DNA from: CAVRZY01 sp963725415
GTDB lineage: Bacteria; Acidobacteriota; Terriglobia; Bryobacterales; Bryobacteraceae
NCBI GenBank assembly: GCA_963725415.1
Contig: CAVRZY010000156.1
Span: forward strand, 1 to 12,769
Direction: 5' to 3'
DNA: 12,769 bases
Below the pieces are notes generated by a model that did not search any database, had not been told where the DNA came from, and worked only from the letters and a program-made list of their open reading frames with translations. The position numbers were made by a program, and so were the translations under genes. Numbering within the stretch: position 1 is the first letter of the stretch; each line of letters begins with the position of its first letter. Positions 7,931-12,769 of this stretch are shown one piece after another.

Positions 7931-8346
7931 CTACGGAAGCAGGCCCGATGAAGAAGATCCTGGTCGTGGACGACGAGCCGGACGTGTGCCTGTACCTGAG
8001 CCGGCTGCTTCAGGAGAACGGCTACGCGGCTGCCAGCGCCGCCGACGGCCTGGAGGCCATGCAAGCGGTCGAGCGCGACAAGCCCGACCTGATCACGCTG
8101 GACCTGTCCATGCCCAACAAGTCCGGCGTCCGCTTCTACCGCGAGATCAAAGCCCGGGCCGATCTGAAGGACATCCCCGTGGTGTTCGTCACGGGCGTGA
8201 CTCGGCCCGGCGGCTCCTCAGCCGACACCGCGCGCTTCTACAGCACCCGCAGCCAGGTGCCCCCGCCCGACGGCTTCATCGCCAAGCCCATTGATCCCCA
8301 TGAGGTACTGGATACGGTAGGCAGGCTGCTGCATCGTTCTGGTTGA
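7927..8346 (+). CDS. single-domain response regulator
   Basis: 139 residues made of one receiver domain and no output domain. It has the acidic pair in VVDDEPDV, the phospho-acceptor Asp in LITLDLSMP, the Thr in VVFVTGV and the Lys in FIAKPIDP. The N-terminal ATG overlaps the kinase stop codon (ATGA at 7927-7930). An internal Met (MKKILVV) seven residues later is an alternative start. It resembles the receiver fused to the HdrD-like protein, so the pair may have arisen by duplication. Without a DNA-binding domain it must act by protein contact, for example on the neighbouring redox complex or as a phosphate shuttle. No frame breaks were seen. Confidence 0.92.
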   Translation: MTTEAGPMKKILVVDDEPDVCLYLSRLLQENGYAAASAADGLEAMQAVERDKPDLITLDLSMPNKSGVRFYREIKARADLKDIPVVFVTGVTRPGGSSADTARFYSTRSQVPPPDGFIAKPIDPHEVLDTVGRLLHRSG

Positions 8347-8360
8347 TTCGCGCGAGGATT

Positions 8361-8981
8361 ATGCCGGTGACCGCAATCATTTACGCCACTCTGTATGCCG
8401 CCGCATTGGTCTTCCTGGCCGGGTGCGTGGCTCGGGCTGTGCGCTACGCCCGAGCGCCGCTGCACCTGCGCTGGGAAGTCTACCCGGTTCCGCACGAGGC
8501 GCCCGAGCGCGCGCGCCACGGCGGCTCTTACTTCGAGGAAACCGACTGGTGGACCCGCCCCGCCCAGTCCAATCTACTGGGCGAGCTGAAGGCCATGGTT
8601 CCCGAGATGCTCTTCCTGAAGGGCCTCTGGGAGTTCAACCGCCAACTGTGGTACCGCTCCTTCGCGTTTCACCTCGGCCTGTATCTGTTGATCGCAACCG
8701 CGGCCCTGCTGGTTCTGGGCGCGCTGTTGCTGGCGGCGGCGCCGGGGCTGATCTTCGGAACTGCCGGACGACTGCTGCACTACGTCTACCTGGCCACCGG
8801 CCTGGCCGGCGCGGCGCTGGCCCTGGCGGGCGCCCTGGGCCTGCTGCATCGCCGCCTCACCGATGAAGAACTCGCCAACTGCACCACCGCCGGCGACATC
8901 TTCAACCTGCTGTTTTTCCTCGTCACCCTGGGAACGCTGGCCGCCGGGTACGCAGGTCCGCGTCCTTGCCGTTGGTCTTGA
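8361..8981 (+). CDS. second NarI/TmcC-like membrane subunit, 3' truncated by a join
   Basis: The family-like part is about 198 residues (to nt about 8954). The nine residues before the stop at 8979 are read from foreign sequence. Segments: a membrane helix at 5-27, then a conserved cytoplasmic stretch (HLRWEVYPVPHE, GGSYFEETDWW, ELKAMVPEMLFLKGLWEFNR) typical of gamma-type subunits in Hmc/Tmc/Hdr-like complexes of sulfate reducers. It continues with LWYRSFAFHLGLYLL and two more helices. Complete homologues run well beyond this, and the C-terminal helices and haem ligands are missing. ATG 8361 has GAGG only 3 nt away. GTG 8367 is better spaced and may be the true start. A TTG at 8343 overlapping the previous stop is less likely. 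It belongs to the same operon as the receiver gene. Confidence 0.75.
   Translation: MPVTAIIYATLYAAALVFLAGCVARAVRYARAPLHLRWEVYPVPHEAPERARHGGSYFEETDWWTRPAQSNLLGELKAMVPEMLFLKGLWEFNRQLWYRSFAFHLGLYLLIATAALLVLGALLLAAAPGLIFGTAGRLLHYVYLATGLAGAALALAGALGLLHRRLTDEELANCTTAGDIFNLLFFLVTLGTLAAGYAGPRPCRWS
8945..8958. other. join between the NarI-like gene and an IS110 fragment
   Basis: Within a few bases the plus-strand NarI-like coding sequence (ending LAAGYA) stops and minus-strand IS110 coding sequence (ending KDADL) begins. Both proteins are cut in mid-domain. No IS terminal repeat or target duplication is visible at this point, because the IS side is internal to the transposase. Either an IS insertion followed by deletion or an assembly join would explain it. 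Confidence 0.7.
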
Positions 8982-9280
8982 CCTGCCCACGCGCCTTCCG
9001 CATCTGCTCCACCTTGTAGCAATTGGACAAGTGAACCTCCAACCCCGCCGCCACCATCTCGTCGCTCAGCCAGCCCCACCCGAACGACCCCTCCAACACC
9101 ACCGGCATCCCCCTGGGCCACTGCGCCAACCGCTCGCCGCAAGGCCTCTCGATCCCGATGCTCCAGCCGCTCCCGCAACGCCACCTGTCCGTCGCCGTCC
9201 CGCATCGTCACCTGGCTGAACTCGTAGTGGACATCCAGCCCACCGCACGCTACATTGGCGTACCGATCCCGATTCTTCAT
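8953..9280 (-). pseudogene. IS110-family transposase, N-terminal fragment
   Basis: The minus-strand ATG at 9280 has AAGGAG 7-8 nt upstream and starts MKNRDRYANVACGGLDVHYEF. The Asp in GLDVH is the first acidic residue of the DEDD RuvC-like catalytic domain. After one frame break at about 9126-9128 (one extra base) the reading continues with PVVLEGSFGWGWLSDEM, SNCYKVEQMRKARG and KTNGKDADL, the second acidic region. About 110 of roughly 350-400 residues remain. The rest of the RuvC-like domain and the C-terminal Tnp domain with its catalytic serine are absent. Homologues with FGWGWLSDE are, as far as I recall, common in planctomycetes. The fragment cannot transpose by itself. Confidence 0.85.
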
Positions 9281-9453
9281 GGCTGTCTCCTTCCCGTCTT
9301 CCGGGTCTTGAACCAACCTCAGAAGATAGGCTCTTGGAGGCAGCCTTTCATGGGATTACATAGGCTTGAACGTGTGGCCCAGCCGCCCCCGGCTGGGGCT
9401 ACATGCCGCGACTTCCCCAAAACGTTAATGCGCCGTTGTTCTTGCGGCTCAGC
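9281..9453 (-). other. non-coding stretch upstream of the IS110 transposase (possible IS end)
   Basis: No gene is visible here. In IS110-group elements the non-coding end upstream of the transposase encodes the structured bridge RNA that guides recombination, so any RNA relic should lie here on the minus strand. I see one strong hairpin (9378-9397) and cannot place the element boundary or the guide loops by eye. Confidence 0.3.
9378..9397. repeat. 8-bp perfect hairpin with C-rich tetraloop
   Basis: CCCAGCCG (9378-9385) pairs with CGGCTGGG (9390-9397) across a CCCC loop. No T-run follows on either strand, so it is not an intrinsic terminator. It may belong to the IS110 non-coding end. Confidence 0.6.
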
Positions 9454-9483
9454 TTGTTTCCTTCCGTCATGTGCTGTTATACT
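9454..9483 (+). promoter_or_regulatory. candidate promoter for the UVR-motif gene
   Basis: TTGTTT (9454-9459) and TATACT (9478-9483) with 18 bases between. The -10 matches consensus at five of six positions and the -35 at three. The predicted start near 9490 leaves a leader of about 60 nt before the ATG at 9550, which has its own good ribosome binding site. Confidence 0.4.
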
Positions 9484-9549
9484 GATGTATGGAGCCCAGA
9501 GGCGGGCCCCGCGTGCCGGCGGCAGGCAGGCATGGGCGTGGAGGAAGGG

Positions 9550-10325
9550 ATGGGCCTCGATATCCGTCAGATCCCTGAGCGACTGGCCGTATGATCCGGG
9601 GCAGGTGTCCGCCGCACGGATCAAGGGTGACGACGGCAAGGACAAAATCCAGCTTCGTCTGGACCTCGGCCTTCTCCAGATGGATGCCGAAGGCCATCCC
9701 GCCGGCCAGAGGCCGCACGGGCACGAGAGCCTTCTGGACTACCACGAGCACCTGCGTGACCGGCGCCGGCTGGAGACCGGCAACGACGAAGGTTTCAGCC
9801 TCGACGAACAGGCCTGCGAAATGCTCCGCAACGAAGGGACCATGTATTACCATCGCTACCTGGCGGAGTTCATTCTGGAGGATTACGAGGCCGTCGTCCG
9901 CGACACGATGAGGAACACCGCGCCTGATGGACTTCTGCGCGCACACGCCGGCGACGAGTGGACCGTCTAGCCCTGGAGCAGTACCGGCCGTACGTAATCA
10001 TGATGCGCACCAGGGCCGCGGGGCTTCTGGCGATGCGGGAGAACCGCCCAAGACGGCGCTGGCGGGCATCAAGAAGGGCATTGCGGAGATCAAGGACTTC
10101 TATCGCAGCTTCGGCCAGGAGAAACTCATCGACATTGGCGGGGAGCTGCCGGTCTTGAGGCCCTCGCCAAGGAGATCCAGGAGCGGATTCCCCCCGACCC
10201 CATCGCCAAGCTGAGGAAGGAGCTTGCCGCGGCCTTGAAGGAAGAAGAGATACGAGGAAGCCGCCGGGATACGTGACCGGCTGAGGAAGCTCTCGCGGGG
10301 CGGCCAGGCGGACGGCAGGGAGTAA
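9550..10325 (+). pseudogene. UvrB/UvrC-motif protein, many indels
   Basis: The ATG at 9550 follows GGAGG (9540-9544) with a 5-nt gap. Bridging the frames gives about 258 residues: MGLDIRQIPERLA, then DGKDKIQLRLDLGLLQMDAEG, DEQACEMLRNEGTMYYHRY, LALEQYRPYVIMMRTRA, KTALAGIKKGIAEIKDFY and EALAKEIQERIPPDPIAKLR. A C-terminal UVR motif follows (KEERYEEAAGIRDRLRKL) and a stop at 10325. The UVR motif is the helical hairpin by which UvrB and UvrC interact. In stand-alone proteins its role is unknown, and this is not UvrB or UvrC. I recall this architecture from planctomycetes. Frame changes occur near 9588, 9918, 9935, 9957, 10048, 10154 and 10243, both insertions and deletions. The density points to sequence error, although decay cannot be excluded. 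Confidence 0.75.
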
Positions 10326-10381
10326 GAGCCCCTATCGTTGCGGTCGGGTTCCGCGGCATCCAGAAGGGAAGACAATCCGGG

Positions 10382-10410
10382 TTGTTGGCCCGCCGCGTAT
10401 CTGCTAGAAT
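10382..10410 (+). promoter_or_regulatory. promoter for the riboswitch-thiC transcript
   Basis: TTGTTG (10382-10387) and TAGAAT (10405-10410) are 17 bases apart. Transcription would start near 10417-10419, directly at the 5' end of the TPP aptamer, which supports the call. Confidence 0.5.
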
Positions 10411-10419
10411 CGTCTTGTT

Positions 10420-10516
10420 CGCTAGGGGCGTTCCGGCCCTGTCGGGACTGAGAAGACCCTTTGAACCTGATCAGCGGATCTCCCGGGCGGCCGGGAGGGA
10501 GCTGCGTAGGAAAGCG
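10420..10516 (+). ncRNA. TPP riboswitch (THI element)
   Basis: Conserved TPP-aptamer blocks appear in order: GGGGCG near 10425, CTGAGA (10448-10453), ACCCTTTGAACCTGATC (10456-10472) and GCGTAGGAAA (10504-10513). A closing helix can form between CGCT (10420-10423) and AGCG (10513-10516). CAGC (10472-10475) can pair with GCTG (10501-10504). An extra 6-bp stem, TCCCGG/CCGGGA at 10481-10486 and 10491-10496, enlarges the distal helix compared with the usual short loop. It binds thiamine pyrophosphate and represses the downstream gene, here thiC, as expected. About 95 nt separate it from the ATG, room for a Shine-Dalgarno-masking or anti-terminator platform that I could not resolve. Confidence 0.92.
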
Positions 10517-10611
10517 GACGGACGTGGACATGGCGTTCCCCGCTCCGGCCGCGTTTGTCAGCGGCCGGTTTCGTGCGCGGGCTGCCGGCCCCGGGCGGAC
10601 GGGCAACAGGC

Positions 10612-11259
10612 ATGACGCAATACCAACAGGCCCTGGCCGGGCGGATCACGCCCTGAGATGGCCCGGGTCGCCCAGCGCGAGTCGCTGACGCCGGAGAAGA
10701 TCCGCCAGGAAGTCGCCGCCGGGCGGATGGTGATCCCGGCCAACCGGCTCCACCTGGCGGGCGACGACGGGGTCAGCTGGACCCTGCGGCATCGGCCGGG
10801 CCGCCGCCACCAAGGTCAACGCCAACATCGGCGCTCGCCCCTGGGCAGTTGCATGGACCAGGAGCTGGTCAAGCTGCAGGTGGGCCGTCAGGTACGGCGC
10901 CGACGCCGTGATGGACCTGTCCACCGGCGGCGACCTGGACGACATCCGCGGCACCTGATCGCCAACTCCGCCGTCCCGATCGGCACGGTGCCGATCTACT
11001 CGATGATCGTCGGCAAGGCCGTGGAGGACCTTACCCGCGACGACATCCTGTCGGCCATCGCCAGCCAGGCCAGGCAGGGCGTGGACTTCTTCACGATCCA
11101 CGCCGGCATCCTGAGGCGGCACCTGCCGCTGGTCGGCGGGCGCAAGACTGGGGATCGTCTCCCGCGGCGGCAGCCTGCTGGCCAAGTGGATGGTCCATCA
11201 CGGCCGCGAGAACCCGATGTACGAGACTGTTCGACGAGATCAGCCAGATCATGCGCGAG
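10612..11259 (+). pseudogene. thiC: phosphomethylpyrimidine synthase ThiC, 5' half only, many indels
   Basis: ThiC converts AIR to HMP-phosphate in thiamine synthesis, using radical SAM chemistry. From the ATG at 10612 the bridged reading gives MTQYQQALAGRITPEMARVA, ESLTPEKIRQEVAAGRMVIPAN, GIGRAAATKVNANIGA, RYGADAVMDLSTGGDLDDIR, NSAVPIGTVPIYSMIVGKAVE, GVDFFTIHAGILRRHLPLVGG, VSRGGSLLAKWM and ENPMYE-FDEISQIMRE. All are family blocks in the right order. Frame changes fall near 10653, 10765-10790, 10848, 10882, 10950, 11150 and 11226. About 216 of some 430 residues are present. The C-terminal half with the CX2CX4C iron-sulfur cluster is missing because the sequence turns into atpD at about 11260. 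The upstream TPP riboswitch confirms identity. The sequence style resembles planctomycete ThiC as I recall it. Confidence 0.9.
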
Positions 11260-11266
11260 ATGACCG
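11250..11266. other. in-frame join of thiC to atpD
   Basis: The reading FDEISQIMRE belongs to ThiC and MTETPGARARVG belongs to the middle of the ATP synthase beta subunit. They follow one another without a break at about 11259/11260. No repeat, IS end or recombination site is visible. Two unrelated housekeeping genes cut in their middles and joined is most simply an assembly join. Confidence 0.85.
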
Positions 11267-12030
11267 AGACCCCCGGCGCCCGCGCCAGGGTGGGGCTCTC
11301 GGCCCTGACAGCTGCCGAGTATTTCCGCGACGAGGAGGGACAGGACGTCCTTTTATTCATCGATAACATCTTCCGTTTTACCCAGGCCAACTCCGAGGTC
11401 TCGGCCTTGCTGGGCAGGATGCCCTCGGCAGTCGGTTATCAGCCTACCTTGGCGACGGACCTGGGGGAACTGGAGGAACGCATCACCTCTACTACCAAGG
11501 GCTCCATCACCTCGGTGCAGGCGATCTACGTGCCGGCAGACGATCTGACGGATCCCGCGCCGGCCACGACCTTCGCCCACCTGGACGCCACCACCGTGCT
11601 CTCCCGGCAGATCGTCGAGCTGGGGATCTATCCGGCAGTGGACCCGCTCGACTCCACCTCCAAGATCCTCAACCCCCTGGTGCTGGGGGAGGAGCACTAC
11701 AAGGTGGCCCGCGAGGTGCAGCGCATCTTACAGAAGTACAAGGACCTGCAGGACATCATCGCCATCCTCGGCATGGACGAGCTCTCCGAGGACGACAAGC
11801 TGATCGTGTCGCGCGCCAGAAAGATCCAGCGCTTCTTCTCCCAGCCCTTCTTCGTGGCCGAGGAGTTCACCGGCACCAAGGGAAAATATGTGAAGCTGGA
11901 GGACACCATCAAGGGGTTTAAGGAATTGGTAGAGGGCAAGCACGACGACATCCCCGAGCAGGCCTTTTACATGGTGGGTACCATCGAAGAGGCCATGGAG
12001 AAGGCGAAGAAGCTCAGGGCTGTTGAGTAG
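11260..12030 (+). CDS. atpD: F1Fo ATP synthase subunit beta, 3' half (5' missing)
   Basis: 256 residues that match the C-terminal half of AtpD (normally about 470). The catalytic beta subunit of F1 makes ATP at the cytoplasmic face of the membrane. Visible motifs are GARARVGLSALTAAEYFRD, Walker B LLFIDNIFRF, SAVGYQPTLATDLG, ITSTTKGSITSVQAIYVPA, DDLTDPAP, and a DELSEED-type loop reading DELSEDD. The N-terminal barrel and the Walker A loop are absent because the sequence switches to thiC at about 11260. The open frame begins at an ATG at 11251 that actually comes from thiC, so this is not a true start. No indels are visible. atpC starts 11 nt after the stop, the usual atp operon order. Confidence 0.95.
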   Translation: MTETPGARARVGLSALTAAEYFRDEEGQDVLLFIDNIFRFTQANSEVSALLGRMPSAVGYQPTLATDLGELEERITSTTKGSITSVQAIYVPADDLTDPAPATTFAHLDATTVLSRQIVELGIYPAVDPLDSTSKILNPLVLGEEHYKVAREVQRILQKYKDLQDIIAILGMDELSEDDKLIVSRARKIQRFFSQPFFVAEEFTGTKGKYVKLEDTIKGFKELVEGKHDDIPEQAFYMVGTIEEAMEKAKKLRAVE

Positions 12031-12041
12031 GAGCAGGAGCG

Positions 12042-12452
12042 ATGGCGGCTAATTTCCTCTTGGAGGTGGTCACCCCTTACGGCCTGGTGCTGAGCCAGGA
12101 GGTGGAGGAGATCACCGCCCCGGGTGCAGAGGGGGAGTTCGGTGTTTTGCCCGGACACACGCCCTTTTTTACCACCTTGAAGATCGGCGAGATCATGTAC
12201 CGCGCCGGCAAGAGCCCGCAGCACATCGCGGTGGCCTGGGGCTTCGTGGAGGTGCTGCACGACAAGGTCACCATCCTGGCCGAGGCAGCGGAGCTGCCCG
12301 AGGTGATAGACGTGGAGCGTGCCAAGCGGGCCAAGGAGCGCGCGGAAAAGAATCTGAAACAGCTCACCTCCGAGGACAAGGAATATTTTGTTGTCGTGGC
12401 TGCCCTGGACCGGGCCATGAACAGGCTGACGGTGGCAAGCCGTAGGCGGTAG
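12042..12452 (+). CDS. atpC: F1Fo ATP synthase subunit epsilon
   Basis: 136 residues, normal length. It is the central-stalk subunit that couples rotation to catalysis and can inhibit ATP hydrolysis. The N-terminal beta-sandwich shows LEVVTPYGLVLSQEVEEI, then PGAEGEFGVLPGHTPF, the most conserved epsilon signature. The C-terminal helical pair follows (VERAKRAKERAEKNLKQL and onward, about residues 85-135). GGAG at 12034-12037 precedes the ATG. It directly follows atpD, as in most bacterial atp operons, and no further atp gene follows. Complete and free of frame breaks. Confidence 0.96.
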   Translation: MAANFLLEVVTPYGLVLSQEVEEITAPGAEGEFGVLPGHTPFFTTLKIGEIMYRAGKSPQHIAVAWGFVEVLHDKVTILAEAAELPEVIDVERAKRAKERAEKNLKQLTSEDKEYFVVVAALDRAMNRLTVASRRR

Positions 12453-12473
12453 AAAAAGTCCCGCCCTACTTTG

Positions 12474-12479
12474 TATAAT
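12474..12479 (+). promoter_or_regulatory. isolated consensus -10 hexamer
   Basis: A perfect TATAAT lies 22 nt after the atpC stop codon, but no acceptable -35 hexamer is present 16-18 nt upstream and no plus-strand gene follows. It may be chance in AT-rich intergenic DNA or a start for the structured stretch 12509-12585. Confidence 0.2.
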
Positions 12480-12508
12480 GATGCTCCTTTAAATCTTTTA
12501 AGGACATC

Positions 12509-12559
12509 ATGCCGCAAGGCGGCAAAATCTGAATGACGGGATGTCGCATAGCGACAAAA
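12509..12559. repeat. tandem pair of related 19-nt mini-palindromes
   Basis: Copy A, ATGCCGCAAGGCGGCAAAA (12509-12527), and copy B, ATGTCGCATAGCGACAAAA (12541-12559), match at 15 of 19 positions and lie 32 nt apart. Each folds as a 6-bp stem with a 3-nt loop (TGCCGC/GCGGCA and TGTCGC/GCGACA). The stem difference C to T is matched by G to A on the other arm, a compensatory change. Confidence 0.7.
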
Positions 12560-12585
12560 AAGAGGGGAGAGCATTTCCCCCTCTT
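12560..12585 (-). terminator. intrinsic terminator on the minus strand
   Basis: AAGAGGGG (12560-12567) pairs with CCCCTCTT (12578-12585), an 8-bp stem with a 10-nt loop. Read on the minus strand the stem is followed by a run of Ts (complement of the As at 12555-12559). On the plus strand no T-run follows, so it points to a minus-strand transcript arriving from beyond 12600. It may also partly stop the atp transcript. Confidence 0.6.
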
Positions 12586-12646
12586 CTGCTCTTGCCTCTT
12601 ACCTGGCAGTTATTACTTTGCAGCCTTTTTGCGCGGCCGGATTTTT

Positions 12647-12769
12647 TTACCACCGTCGGCCATGGTGAACCCCAATTCGCGACGGGGAACCGGAGGACGT
12701 TATCCGCGTTTTCTCAGCCTTTGCCCTCGCATAGTGCTTCGCTACCTCGGCACCACCCTCGACGGTCTT
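12647..12769 (-). CDS. possible 3' end of a minus-strand gene, unidentified
   Basis: An open minus-strand frame enters from the right window edge and ends at a TAA (12649-12647), giving a 40-residue tail containing EGGAEVAKHYARAKAEKTR. I do not recognise it. A second minus frame ends at 12613 with a Lys/Arg-rich tail (MADGGKKIRPRKKAAK), so either frame, or both joined by an indel, could be the real end. The minus-strand terminator at 12560-12585 supports a gene ending here. The orientation would be convergent with the atp operon. Confidence 0.3.
   Translation of the reverse strand, partial: KTVEGGAEVAKHYARAKAEKTRITSSGSPSRIGVHHGRRW

Noticed and set aside
8786..9316. Long minus-strand open frame as an intact gene
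   Set aside because: Only its first part (from 9280) is IS110-like. After about 9127 the family sequence continues in another frame, and the rest reads antisense across the NarI-like gene.
9592..9594. In-frame TGA in the UVR-motif gene as a selenocysteine codon
   Set aside because: The conserved protein continues in the next frame, not in the same frame past the TGA, so this is an indel.
1..12769. CRISPR array, tRNA or rRNA genes
   Set aside because: No regularly spaced direct repeats of CRISPR type and no cloverleaf or rRNA-like sequence recognised by eye on either strand.

Overview
This window looks like a composite contig. Most of it (about 1-8955) reads as a sulfate-reducer chromosome, probably Desulfobacterota or a relative. 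The evidence is a dissimilatory-type ATP sulfurylase (sat), a CbiA/DsrN-type amidase next to a small winged-helix-like protein, and HdrD/HdrE-like (DsrMK-type) redox proteins interleaved with two-component genes. The last part (about 11260-12769) carries atpD-atpC, which also look proteobacterial. The piece between them (about 8955-11259) holds an IS110 transposase fragment, a UVR-motif protein and a TPP-riboswitch-controlled thiC. By recall of homologues these look planctomycete-like. It meets its neighbours inside genes at both ends. The lineage calls come from remembered family sequences, not from a search.

Layout. 1-326: no gene, except a good sigma70-type promoter at 261-289. 327-2011: small winged-helix-like protein, then cobyrinate a,c-diamide synthase (CbiA/DsrN-like). 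2124-3389: sat. 3393-3453: a perfect 21-bp inverted repeat. 3461-3997: an atypical macro-domain protein. 4015-8955: a redox-plus-signalling cluster made of a NarI/HdrE-like cytochrome b, an HdrD-like iron-sulfur protein fused to a receiver domain, a PAS-PAS histidine kinase, a stand-alone receiver protein, and a second NarI-like membrane protein cut off at about 8953. 8953-9280 (minus): 5' part of an IS110 transposase. 9550-10325: UVR-motif protein broken by many single-base indels. 10382-11259: promoter, TPP riboswitch and the first half of thiC, also full of indels. 11260-12452: 3' half of atpD, then complete atpC. 12453-12769: two related mini-palindromes, a minus-strand terminator and perhaps the end of a minus-strand gene.

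How the genes fit together. Sat activates sulfate to APS. A CbiA-type amidase beside dissimilatory sulfur genes is usually linked to amidation of siroheme (DsrN). The HdrDE-like pair should move electrons between the quinone pool and cytoplasmic thiol or iron-sulfur partners. Its fusion to a receiver domain, with a soluble Cys-containing PAS kinase and a second receiver next door, suggests a phospho-signalling circuit wired directly to an electron-transfer complex. This is the most interesting candidate system here.

Quality warning. Single-base indels that break otherwise conserved proteins run from about 5097 to 11230 and are absent before and after. They hit essential-type genes and are most simply read as sequence errors in a poorly covered stretch. 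The two mid-gene joins (about 8953 and 11260) are most simply read as assembly joins, although the first could be a real IS-associated deletion.
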